Notes: generated from the letters alone by a model not told the origin. Counted from the first letter of the stretch, positions 1 through 5,284 are shown. The stretch is DNA of 7,329 nucleotides from Desulfobulbus sp. (GCA_028684915.1 JAQUEZ010000288.1:1-7329); one strand, 5' to 3'. Numbers and translations are program-made.

Positions 1-76
1 ATTCCTTAATTCTCCCTGTGAGCCAAAGGGTTCCGGGTTTTTCGGCGCGTTTGTCGTTTGCAGTGGCTTGAGTCAT
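1..76 (-). CDS. Partial small phage protein, possibly ssDNA-binding (N-terminus only)
   Basis: Only the first 25 codons are in the window; the gene runs off the left edge. The ATG (reverse complement of 74-76) is preceded by AAGGAG (reverse complement of 86-91) at 9 nt, a good ribosome-binding site, so the start is well supported even though no long reading frame is visible. The peptide begins MTQATANDKRAEK and continues PGTLWLTGRIKE. A short polar leader followed by a beta-strand-like 'LWLTGRIKE' resembles the entry strand of small OB-fold ssDNA-binding proteins. In Pf-type filamentous phages such a protein follows the early small genes, so the position fits. The function is an inference from 25 residues plus position; the existence of a gene is the firmer claim. 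Confidence 0.55.
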   Translation of the reverse strand, partial: MTQATANDKRAEKPGTLWLTGRIKE

Positions 77-129
77 GGTTTTTTGCTCCTTGAATTTCTT
101 TGATTTTTTGGTGATGGTTGGTCTATATG

Positions 130-279
130 TTAGGCTGATGTTTCCATTTCGGGCTGTTTGTGGGTCTGCAGGCGGATGCTTGAAAAGCAGTGCCAGCATT
201 GCAGAAAGGTTTCGAGTTCCCCGGCTTCGTTGGTGGTCACGGAGATTTCGAACGGTCGATTGCATTTGCTGCATTTCAT
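130..279 (-). CDS. Small zinc-ribbon protein (CxxC...CxxC)
   Basis: A 49-residue protein if it starts at the ATG just before the first cysteine pair. Cysteines at residues 3, 6, 28 and 31 form MKCSKC...LQCWHC, a four-cysteine zinc ribbon with a 21-residue spacer rich in polar and beta-prone residues. The C-terminal tail (about residues 33-49) is polar. An upstream in-frame ATG at 318 would add 13 residues and would overlap the end of the preceding gene by 20 bases, allowing translational coupling. Neither start has an obvious strong ribosome-binding site, so the start is uncertain. Proteins of this kind (Com/Zn-ribbon type) are common in phage early operons, where they bind nucleic acid or regulate translation; no specific role can be assigned here. 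Confidence 0.65.
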   Translation of the reverse strand: MKCSKCNRPFEISVTTNEAGELETFLQCWHCFSSIRLQTHKQPEMETSA

Positions 280-298
280 GTTGTTTATGTCGCCGGGG

Positions 299-469
299 TC
301 ACGGCGCTGTTTTTGCATTTTTGCGAATCCGGATAGTCAGGTTCCGATCTCGGGCTTTCATCTTGGCTTCAACCAGGGTCACGCAGCCGGAGGCGAGCAT
401 GCCCGCGACGAGTTCTTCTTTTGAAATGGGTTCTTTGGGGTTGTCGAATGGTGGGCTGATGAGTCGCAT
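299..469 (-). CDS. Small hypothetical phage protein (56 aa), with a possible N-terminal extension to 559
   Basis: The 56-residue version starts MRLISPPFDNPKEP, has a middle 'SKEELVAGMLASGCVTLVEAK' like a short helix pair, and ends in a very basic tail (RNLTIRIRKNAK). The ATG at 467-469 has AAGGAA about 8 nt upstream, a good site. The same frame is open upstream to an ATG at 557-559 that overlaps the stop of the 67-residue membrane gene as ATGA, giving an 86-residue protein. That extension begins MIICYEGLPGQGMSY, close to the start of filamentous-phage Zot/gI assembly ATPases but with methionine at the Walker lysine position. The 56-residue form is preferred on its ribosome-binding site; the longer form cannot be excluded. 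I do not recognise a family for the 56-residue part. Confidence 0.55.
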   Translation of the reverse strand: MRLISPPFDNPKEPISKEELVAGMLASGCVTLVEAKMKARDRNLTIRIRKNAKTAP

Positions 470-555
470 GGCTTGGTTTCCTTGATTTTGGGTTCGCAGT
501 TTGGGTAAGGGCTGGTAAGACATTCCTTGTCCTGGCAGGCCTTCATAGCAGATGA

Positions 556-759
556 TCATTTTGCGCTTGGTTCCTGGTTTTCGAGTTGAATGTCTTTTTC
601 CAGTTCCTTGAACATTCGGTCGTATCGTTTGGCGATCAGCGGGAATAAGCGGATATGGAACCGCAGTAGCAGGCCGAGCAATCCGGTGTAGAGCAAAAGG
701 CCGATTCCAAAGAAGGTGGTGAAGAGGCCGAAAAGTACTAGGTAGTCGTTTAGGGTCAT
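556..759 (-). CDS. Small single-helix membrane protein, first gene of the leftward operon
   Basis: 67 residues. Residues about 7-33 are a long hydrophobic stretch (LVLFGLFTTFFGIGLLLYTG followed by LLGLLL), a clear transmembrane helix or tight hairpin. It is followed by a basic amphipathic segment (RFHIRLFPLIAKRYDR) and an acidic, coiled-coil-like tail (FKELEKDIQLE). Small membrane proteins of this shape are typical of filamentous phages, as minor coat or assembly proteins, but the sequence does not assign it to one. The ATG at 757-759 has TGAGG about 7 nt upstream. It is the first gene behind the leftward promoter and its TGA overlaps the ATG at 557-559 as ATGA, suggesting translational coupling with whatever follows. 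Confidence 0.7.
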   Translation of the reverse strand: MTLNDYLVLFGLFTTFFGIGLLLYTGLLGLLLRFHIRLFPLIAKRYDRMFKELEKDIQLENQEPSAK

Positions 760-793
760 GATGCAGCCTCAACATGTGGGGACAATTCGCAGT

Positions 794-809
794 GGTGCAT
801 TTTTGCACC
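794..809. promoter_or_regulatory. Probable repressor operator, GGTGCA-TTTT-TGCACC
   Basis: A perfect 6+4+6 inverted repeat lies in the divergent region between the repressor gene and the leftward operon, immediately downstream of the expected start of leftward transcription. Symmetric sites of this size and position are what dimeric lambda-like HTH repressors bind, so the repressor encoded at 855 is the natural candidate. The symmetry is seen directly; binding is inferred. A clear rightward promoter for the repressor was not identified: TTGACT at 812 has no good -10 partner. Confidence 0.6.
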
Positions 810-818
810 GTTTGACTT

Positions 819-847
819 TTTATATGCTTAAATTTTCCACCGGTCAA
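819..847 (-). promoter_or_regulatory. Leftward sigma70-type promoter of the early operon
   Basis: On the minus strand, TTGACC (reverse complement of 842-847) and TATAAA (reverse complement of 819-824) are separated by exactly 17 nt. This is close to consensus and would start transcription near position 812, reading into the 67-residue membrane gene. The -35 element lies within 10 bases of the repressor start codon on the other strand, so the two transcription units share the control region. Confidence 0.7.
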
Positions 848-854
848 GGGAAAA

Positions 855-1286
855 ATGGTTGAAAAATACACCAACTTGAAGTTTGAGGCTATTTTAGGAA
901 GGATAAAGGAAGAAACGGGAATTAAGAGCGTGAGGCAATTGGCTGAAATAATAGGGAAAAATCACACAACAATATTGGCTGCGAAAGCAAAAGATAATTT
1001 TCCAGCAAACTGGGCTTTTGAGATAGAAAAAAAATACGGATTGTTAACAAGATGGGTAATGACCGGAGAAGGACCGAAAAGACTAAGCGAAGGAGTCGAG
1101 ATCAACCCTTTGCTCGTAGATGTGAATGAATGGTTAAACGAGGGGAAAAAACATGAATCTGCTGAATTCAGGCAATTGTTTCGTAGCCAGATGATCAGGG
1201 CATTTTTTGATTATGAGGACTGGCGACGAAAAAGAGATCAGCAAGAAAGTTGTGAATATTCAGGCCCAACGCGAAAGGTAGCATAA
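855..1286 (+). CDS. CI-type phage repressor (short form, HTH without protease domain)
   Basis: 143 residues. Residues about 10-75 match the Phage_CI_repr type DNA-binding domain: 'ILGRIKEETGIKSVRQLAEI' as the first helices, the helix-turn-helix around 27-46, then 'FPANWAFEIEKKYGLLTRWV' and the closing MTGEGPK at 69-75, a hallmark of these repressors. Residues 83-130 are a helical segment (NPLLVDVNEWL...FRQLFRSQMIRAFFDYEDW) typical of short repressors and probably serve oligomerisation. There is no S24 peptidase domain, so induction by RecA-stimulated self-cleavage is not expected. The ATG is preceded by AAGGG at 846-850. It is transcribed divergently from the small phage genes, the arrangement of the lysogeny switch in Pf-type and other temperate phages. 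It probably holds the leftward promoter off through the 794-809 palindrome. Confidence 0.85.
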   Translation: MVEKYTNLKFEAILGRIKEETGIKSVRQLAEIIGKNHTTILAAKAKDNFPANWAFEIEKKYGLLTRWVMTGEGPKRLSEGVEINPLLVDVNEWLNEGKKHESAEFRQLFRSQMIRAFFDYEDWRRKRDQQESCEYSGPTRKVA

Positions 1287-1322
1287 ACGAAAAGCAAGAT
1301 AAAATTATTCTATTAAAATTTT

Positions 1323-1336
1323 ACAATTGCAATTGT
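1323..1336. promoter_or_regulatory. 14-bp perfect palindrome ACAATTGCAATTGT
   Basis: A perfect palindrome sits in the 90-base gap between the repressor and the next gene, about 40 bases upstream of that gene's start. It is unlike the 794-809 operator. It could be a binding site for another regulator of the cargo genes. The surroundings are AT-rich, where short palindromes arise by chance, so only the symmetry is asserted. Confidence 0.35.
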
Positions 1337-1376
1337 TAAGACTCAACCGAGGAATCTGAAATCATTGAGGTAAAAG

Positions 1377-1865
1377 ATGCGACAAAATCAAAGCCTGTTT
1401 GGAGATTTCGTTGAAATTATGTCAAGAATTCCGTGGTGGTTAAATATAATCCTCGCGGCTATCGCATACGCAACACTTCATCAAATAGCCATAACATTTG
1501 ACGATCCAGCACCTCAATTAGAAGTAGGGCAACTGGGCGCTTTTGCAATGGACAAATTTAAAAGTGTCCTCGCTTTGTTCGGTCAGTTCGTTTTACCCTT
1601 TGGTTTTCTCTTGGCAGGACTAATAGGCCTTGTGAAAAAATTCAAAAGAACAGGACAATACAAAGAATTAATAATTTATGTCATATTAAACATACTGTTT
1701 TTTGGGTCTGTAATTTCAAAAGACGGTGGGATAAATAATTCGATACAGAAACGGTTGGTAAATTCATCGACAAAACAAAGCGGGAAAAAAGAAGAGACGA
1801 AAATTTACAGCTGGATCAACGAGAAAGGAAACAAAGTTTACTCGAATACCCCACCTTCGCAATAA
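1377..1865 (+). CDS. Membrane protein: Mrr-nuclease-type N-terminal anchor joined to a DUF4124-like tail
   Basis: 162 residues with GAGGT 6 nt before the ATG. Residues 8-90 read DFVEIMSRIPWW (membrane entry), a helix at about 21-38 ending LHQIA, then VGQLGAFAM, a second helix at about 62-86 (FGQFVLPFGFLLAGLIGL) and a basic stop KKFKR. This order matches the two-helix anchor that precedes the nuclease domain in a large family of Mrr-type restriction endonucleases (typical features: ED-hydrophobic-LPWW, LH at the end of helix 1, PGQMG, SFGQYLLP). The nuclease core (D...QCK) is absent. Instead there is a third hydrophobic stretch (97-113), a polar linker, and at 142-160 IYSWINEKGNKVYSNTPP, matching the DUF4124 pattern Y-W-x-D/N-x-x-G-x-x-x-Y-S-x-x-P-P. 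The likely topology is an inner-membrane protein with a small end domain; the role is unknown. The family resemblance is from memory of conserved patterns and was not searched. Confidence 0.7.
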   Translation: MRQNQSLFGDFVEIMSRIPWWLNIILAAIAYATLHQIAITFDDPAPQLEVGQLGAFAMDKFKSVLALFGQFVLPFGFLLAGLIGLVKKFKRTGQYKELIIYVILNILFFGSVISKDGGINNSIQKRLVNSSTKQSGKKEETKIYSWINEKGNKVYSNTPPSQ

Positions 1866-2095
1866 ACGAAAATATCGTGTATCTCAGAAGTATACCAACC
1901 AAACCGGAAACCCTGAGCACGCCAAGGTGACATCCGTTACGACGCAATCCCAGAAGCTCAGCGAAAGGGCTTAGGACAGCCCATTCTATTATAACATTCA
2001 GCTATTTAAAATAGCTGTTGCATATTGGATAAAAATTTCGCAATGAAATTGGTCAATTATTTAAATAATAACGAATTTTTTAAATAGAGGGAATC
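1866..2095. other. Gene-free 230-base spacer with hairpin-forming and AT-rich palindromic sequence
   Basis: No supported coding region. The left two-thirds is of mixed composition and contains two alternative hairpins that share one arm: AAGCTC can pair with GGGCTT (about 1955-1972), or GGGCT can pair with AGCCC (1967-1971 with 1978-1982, followed by ATTCTATTATAA). Downstream lie a near-perfect inverted repeat at 1999-2017 and the palindrome ATTATTTAAATAAT at 2056-2069. The right third is strongly AT-rich and probably holds the promoter of the gene at 2096, but no convincing -35/-10 pair was found. Confidence 0.45.
1999..2017. repeat. Inverted repeat CAGCTATTT-A-AAATAGCTG
   Basis: Nine-base arms are perfectly complementary around a single central A. 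As DNA it is a symmetric 19-bp site; as RNA the tight centre would need a few unpaired bases. It lies about 80 bases before the AT-rich membrane gene and could be an operator or the end of the preceding transcript. It lacks a T-tract, so a simple intrinsic terminator is unlikely. Confidence 0.4.
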
Positions 2096-2434
2096 GTGAC
2101 AGGAAAAAATAAATACAATGATATTGAAATCGATAATTTTACAATTAGCAAACAAGATAAAAGATATTACAAATTAGCTTCAATTGGATTTTTACTAGCT
2201 TTTATATATTCAATTTTCACATCAATTGTTGTCTTTCTTCCTCATATACACTCTAAATTTTTTAATTATATATTATTGTCAACATCATGCATCATCCTTC
2301 TTTATCATATTTCAATTGGAAAAAATAATCATAGTTTACTTTATAGTAAATATAGAGAATTTATTTTTATCCCAATGCAAGGCATTATTTTTTATTCTAT
2401 GTTATATTTAGGTTTTAAATTTATTATTAAATGA
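2096..2434 (+). CDS. Orphan three-helix membrane protein, very AT-rich
   Basis: 112 residues starting at GTG, with AGAGGGA ending 3 nt before it (2086-2092), a strong ribosome-binding site that fixes the start. The first 24 residues are polar and charged (KNKYNDIEIDNFTISKQDKR). Three hydrophobic helices follow at about 25-48, 56-74 and 90-110, separated by short loops (HIHSKF; GKNNHSLLYSKYR). There is no signal peptide and no recognisable enzyme motif. Base composition is far more AT-rich than the neighbours, with heavy use of ATA, AAT and TTT codons, which points to a separate origin. I do not recognise a family. Small multi-helix membrane proteins in prophage cargo are often superinfection-exclusion or abortive-infection components, but nothing here proves that. 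Confidence 0.6.
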   Translation: MTGKNKYNDIEIDNFTISKQDKRYYKLASIGFLLAFIYSIFTSIVVFLPHIHSKFFNYILLSTSCIILLYHISIGKNNHSLLYSKYREFIFIPMQGIIFYSMLYLGFKFIIK

Positions 2435-2813
2435 GCAGATTGGAAAAAACGGGGACAGTGTAGGGAATTGGAATTAATACAAGCTTGGCGGGTGGCGGAT
2501 TTGGTGGCGGTTCTTCTTCCGTTGAAACGCTTTTTACGGCAAACGTCGCAAAAGGTGTATTGCAACTTCAGCAATATCGAGCAAATTTTTACCGGCGCGG
2601 CGGCCTTGGGAGCAGGGAGCCCACCGTTTCGGCAGCGGGTTTTATCTCGTAAATCTCGTTTGCATCTAGGACCACTCGGAGAAAGCTTCCTGTCCATAGA
2701 AAACGCGGTTTCAATTGCTAGCTCCATAATAAATCGGCTTGTTTCACTGTGGTATCTTACATGCTAGGAATGTTTGTAATTCTTAAAAAGATTTTCAATA
2801 TAGGCTTCTTCCC
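2435..2813. other. Gene-free 379-base spacer with an unexplained GC-richer insert
   Basis: Reading frames exist on both strands (99 residues at 2468-2767 plus; 111 at 2392-2727 minus), but neither has a good ribosome-binding site, and both give low-complexity basic or mixed protein without domain character. The stretch at about 2480-2660 is clearly more GC-rich than the AT-rich gene on its left. It begins soon after AACGGGGACAGTGTAGGGAA (2448-2467), which resembles sequence seen next to REP-associated transposase genes. It may be a remnant of another gene or element. The last 50 bases are AT-rich and should hold the mgtC-like gene's promoter. Confidence 0.4.
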
Positions 2814-3539
2814 ATGATACTTGATTTACAATATCTAAAAGAATTTGCGGGAACTGATTATATAAATATATCAATCCATCTTGTTTCAGCGTTGGTAGTG
2901 GGTGGTATTATTGGATTCGAGCGAAGTTTCCATGGGCGTCCGGCTGGATTCCGCACCCATACATTGGTATGTTTAGCGTCAAGTCTTCTTATGGTAGTGA
3001 CCTATTATCAATGGAAATGGTTGCCAGGAGTTCCACTTGATACTGTTAAAACCGATCCAACAAGAATGGCTCAAGGAATAATGACTGGCATAGGTTTCCT
3101 TGGTGCTGGAGTCATATACAAGGAAGGGAGAAGCGTTCGAGGATTAACGACATCCGCTTCAATTTGGATTACGGCAGCAATAGGCATACTCCTTGGTGTA
3201 GGTTTTTATTTTCCAGCTATCATGGCGACTGTTTTGACGTTAGGAATTTTGTCAGTATTTCGTTGGATTGAAGACAAAATGCCTTCGAATTTTTATGCAC
3301 ATCACACACTTTGTTTCGATAGAAACAATGTGATGCAGGAAGAAGAAGTGAGGAATTTGTTATTCGACCATGGATTTACAGTAGCAAATATGAGCTATAG
3401 AATATCAGAAAATGGCCGTTTGTTTGAGTATAAAATGGTTATAGGAACAATTGATTCCACTAAAATGGCTACACTTGCCAGTTCGTTACGCAAACTTGAC
3501 AATGTGCGAACATTTCGAATTTCTCCAACCGGAGATTAG
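2814..3539 (+). CDS. MgtC/SapB family membrane protein
   Basis: 241 residues, normal length for the longer MgtC/SapB proteins. Family hallmarks in order: a first helix at 20-36 running into GFERSFHGRPAGFRTHTLVC (34-53), a second helix to about 65, GIGFLGAGVIYKEG (92-105), GLTTSASIWITAAIG (110-124) and a further hydrophobic helix to about 150. Residues 155-240 form a soluble C-terminal domain with an ACT-like beta-alpha pattern (HTLCFDR...EEEVRNLLFDHGF...). MgtC of Salmonella and Mycobacterium acts at the inner membrane in low-magnesium and intramacrophage survival by inhibiting F1Fo ATP synthase. Environmental SapB homologues are mostly uncharacterised, so the family name rather than the gene name is used. 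The ribosome-binding site before ATG 2814 is weak (ATAGG about 10 nt upstream). It is a complete gene and probably a monocistronic cargo gene. Confidence 0.88.
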   Translation: MILDLQYLKEFAGTDYINISIHLVSALVVGGIIGFERSFHGRPAGFRTHTLVCLASSLLMVVTYYQWKWLPGVPLDTVKTDPTRMAQGIMTGIGFLGAGVIYKEGRSVRGLTTSASIWITAAIGILLGVGFYFPAIMATVLTLGILSVFRWIEDKMPSNFYAHHTLCFDRNNVMQEEEVRNLLFDHGFTVANMSYRISENGRLFEYKMVIGTIDSTKMATLASSLRKLDNVRTFRISPTGD

Positions 3540-3600
3540 AATTATCAACAGACGTATGAGTGAAACGGAATAGTGATGTTCGGCTGAAAATTTTCCTTGG

Positions 3601-3629
3601 TTGACTCGAGTGCCGAGTGCTAGGACAAT
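3601..3629 (+). promoter_or_regulatory. Possible promoter of the GNAT gene, with a tandem 7-bp repeat in the spacer
   Basis: TTGACT at 3601-3606 and GACAAT at 3624-3629 are separated by 17 nt. The spacer contains CGAGTGC twice in direct tandem (3607-3613, 3614-3620). The -10 element is a partial match, and transcription would start at about the ATG at 3635. AGGA at 3622-3625 could alternatively serve as a ribosome-binding site for a longer transcript, so this call is tentative. Confidence 0.35.
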
Positions 3630-3634
3630 ATGCT

Positions 3635-4096
3635 ATGTCTATTAAACATATTACACATTCGAATATAGAGACGCTTGCATCTATATATTCATCTGTCTTT
3701 AGTTCGTCCCCTTGGAATGAACCATGGAATCAAGAAAGAGCTATAAAAAGGCTAACTCATATTTATGAATCAAAAGGATTTCTTGGTTTATATTCAGAAG
3801 AATATGGGAATATCAATGGATTCCTTTTAGGTAATATTGAGCCTTTCTTAAATGGTGAATATTACTATTTAAGAGAAATGTGCGTCGCGCTCGATAGGCA
3901 GGGTGAAGGTATTGGCAAAGAATTAATGTCACGCCTCCATATCGAGCTGGTTCGTATGTCAATCACGCGAGTTTATTTAATAACGCGGAAAAAAACGCTG
4001 GCCGCCAAATTTTATTTGGTTAATGGATATCAACTTGAAAAGGAAGATGGAGTTTACGAAATCGATCTAAATATTGAGCACTTTTCCAGGTGCTGA
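3635..4096 (+). CDS. GNAT family N-acetyltransferase
   Basis: 153 residues from ATG 3635; a GTG at 3617 would add six residues but has no better ribosome-binding site, while AGGA lies 9 nt before 3635. Residues 21-33 (VFSSSPWNEPWNQ) are the first-helix region seen in many small GNAT proteins. GLYSEEYGNINGFLLG is the central beta hairpin. 'YYLREMCVALDRQGEGIGKE' holds beta4 and motif A, the acetyl-CoA pyrophosphate loop (Q89-x-x-G92-x-G94). 'RVYLITRKKTLAAKFYLVNG' then 'YQLEKEDGVYEID' are motif B and the last strands. It should transfer an acyl group from acyl-CoA to an amine in the cytoplasm; the substrate cannot be read from the sequence. The methyltransferase gene follows at a 71-base gap in the same direction, so the two may be co-transcribed. 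Confidence 0.85.
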   Translation: MSIKHITHSNIETLASIYSSVFSSSPWNEPWNQERAIKRLTHIYESKGFLGLYSEEYGNINGFLLGNIEPFLNGEYYYLREMCVALDRQGEGIGKELMSRLHIELVRMSITRVYLITRKKTLAAKFYLVNGYQLEKEDGVYEIDLNIEHFSRC

Positions 4097-4167
4097 ATGA
4101 TGGGCAATATGGATGTAAAACTAAATCTCTATATATCGCTAGACAGGAGCTGCTGCGGAGGAGCGTT

Positions 4168-4887
4168 GTGTACTCTGATTTTGAAGCTATTTCGAATTAC
4201 TACGATGCACTGTTTGTGAAGGCTGAAGAGTATGCTCCGGAGGCCGCAAAGGTAAAAGCGTTGCTTGGTAGACATGGCGTTCCGCAGAAAGGAAATATGC
4301 TTATTCTCGCTTGTGGCACCGGCGGGCACATCCCTTATTTTAAGGATGAATATATTGTTTCCGGACTTGATCTGAGTCGCGACATGCTCAATTTGGCGAA
4401 GGAAAAATTTCCAGGAATTCAATTTCACCTCGGAGATTTAATTAATTTTAAGCTGGATTCAACTTTTGATGCTTTGGTCTGTCTGTATGGTTCTATCGGA
4501 TTTGTGAAGACAGTGGACAATTTAAAGGCTGCTATGAAATGTATAGCCAGGCATTTAAGGCTAAATGGTATTGCCCTGATTACGCCCTGGAGCACTGTTG
4601 AAGATTTTCAGAACATGTTGGTGGTCGATTCTGTGGATAGGCCGGACTTGAAAATTGCCCGCATGGAGCAAGTTCGACTTAAGGAGCCGCGAATCGTCGA
4701 AGTTACGTTTCATCATCTTCTGGGAAAAGATAATGAAGTGACTTATCACAACCAATCAATGGAAATCGGACTCTTTACTGGAGAGGAATACGAATCCGCT
4801 ATGACTGAGGCAGGGTTGGAAATTGCTGAAATTTATACCGGTACGGATATACGGGGTGGGGCTTACCTTGGAAAACGTACACTGTAG
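4168..4887 (+). CDS. Class I SAM-dependent methyltransferase (DesVI/TylM1-like N-methyltransferase group)
   Basis: 239 residues from GTG 4168, chosen because GGAGGAG (4156-4162) lies 5 nt upstream and the protein then starts at the family's usual N-terminus (SNYYDALF...). The frame is open back to an ATG at 4090 overlapping the GNAT stop, but that stretch encodes no family sequence. SAM-binding motif I is LILACGTGGHIPYF (45-58), the acidic post-motif is GLDLSRDML (66-74), GD is at 89-90, and motif IV is FDALVCLYGSIGF (100-112), followed by TPW at 139-141. The YGSIGF and 'PW' features and the C-terminal beta-rich half (VEVTFHHLLGKDN...LFTGEEYESAMTEAGL) are typical of the group including the aminosugar N,N-dimethyltransferases TylM1 and DesVI. 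The group also includes many uncharacterised enzymes, and no aminosugar pathway is visible here, so the substrate is unknown. Confidence 0.85.
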   Translation: MYSDFEAISNYYDALFVKAEEYAPEAAKVKALLGRHGVPQKGNMLILACGTGGHIPYFKDEYIVSGLDLSRDMLNLAKEKFPGIQFHLGDLINFKLDSTFDALVCLYGSIGFVKTVDNLKAAMKCIARHLRLNGIALITPWSTVEDFQNMLVVDSVDRPDLKIARMEQVRLKEPRIVEVTFHHLLGKDNEVTYHNQSMEIGLFTGEEYESAMTEAGLEIAEIYTGTDIRGGAYLGKRTL

Positions 4888-4904
4888 CGGCAAGGAGCCG
4901 CTAC
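4884..4904 (+). terminator. Hairpin GTAGCGGC-AAGGA-GCCGCTAC overlapping the methyltransferase stop
   Basis: An 8-bp GC-rich perfect stem with a 5-nt loop begins within the stop codon (TAG 4885-4887). It is followed by GGCAGAAGG rather than a T-tract. It may therefore stabilise the transcript 3' end or act as a Rho-assisted terminator, rather than being a classic intrinsic terminator. It could also be one copy of a dispersed palindromic repeat; no second copy was seen in the window. Confidence 0.45.
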
Positions 4905-5002
4905 GGCAGAAGGTTGACAATGTAATCTGCATGTGTCCCGGACCACTCGCGTAAGCCTGTTAATCCACGGTAAACGCGGGTTTAACTCCCGAAGTCACAA
5001 CA

Positions 5003-5284
5003 TTAAGCCGGTTCCAACTCCAGATGAACGCGTCTTCCTAGGGCCGTTGCAATGTTGACCAGGGCGTCTAGTGAAAATCGTGAAACGCGACCGCGCAGCA
5101 AATCGTTGATTCGCGGCTGCGTAACGCCGCAATGCAAGGCGGCATCGGCCTGTTTCCATGCGTTCGCTTTGATGATGGCTGCGATCTGACGCATCAGTTC
5201 GGCCCGTGCCCGCAGATTGGCCGCTTGTTCCGGCGTGTCGGCCAGGGCATCCCACACATTGGAGAAAGTTTCCATTTCGGTCAT
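5003..5284 (-). CDS. HigA-like XRE/HTH antitoxin
   Basis: 93 residues. Residues 28-66 hold the helix-turn-helix: 'ELMRQIAAIIKANAWKQADA' as the first helices, then ALHCGVTQPRINDLLRGRVS as turn and recognition helix. It ends FSLDALVNIATALGRRVHLEL, the signature of the HTH_37 type antitoxins paired with Gp49-like toxins. It should bind and neutralise the toxin and repress the shared promoter. The ATG overlaps the toxin's stop as ATGA (5281-5284), and AAAGGGG lies about 5 nt upstream, so antitoxin translation is strong and coupled to that of the toxin. The order toxin-then-antitoxin is that of higBA-type modules. The next ATG (residue 4) is a minor alternative start. Confidence 0.88.
   Translation of the reverse strand: MTEMETFSNVWDALADTPEQAANLRARAELMRQIAAIIKANAWKQADAALHCGVTQPRINDLLRGRVSRFSLDALVNIATALGRRVHLELEPA

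Noticed and set aside
75..485. A 136-residue plus-strand frame across the small minus-strand genes
   Set aside because: It is antisense to three small genes with ribosome-binding sites and coupled starts, and its protein is rich in Arg, Cys and Ser in a way typical of antisense frames.
560..874. The upstream part of the long minus-strand frame (up to 191 residues in total)
   Set aside because: It crosses the divergent promoter and overlaps the 67-residue membrane gene in another frame; only the segment from 559 or 469 downwards is plausible.
2392..2767. Overlapping reading frames on both strands (99 residues plus, 111 residues minus) between the AT-rich membrane gene and the MgtC-family gene
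   Set aside because: No usable ribosome-binding sites, no domain-like sequence, and the minus frame runs into the 3' end of the 2096-2434 gene; treated as a non-coding spacer.
4090..4167. Extension of the methyltransferase to an ATG overlapping the GNAT stop
   Set aside because: The 26 extra residues show no family sequence, while GGAGGAG is placed correctly for the GTG at 4168.
4914..4919. Consensus TTGACA on the plus strand downstream of the methyltransferase
   Set aside because: No -10 element at 16-18 nt (the position reads CCCGGA) and no gene to drive; it would only run antisense to the antitoxin.
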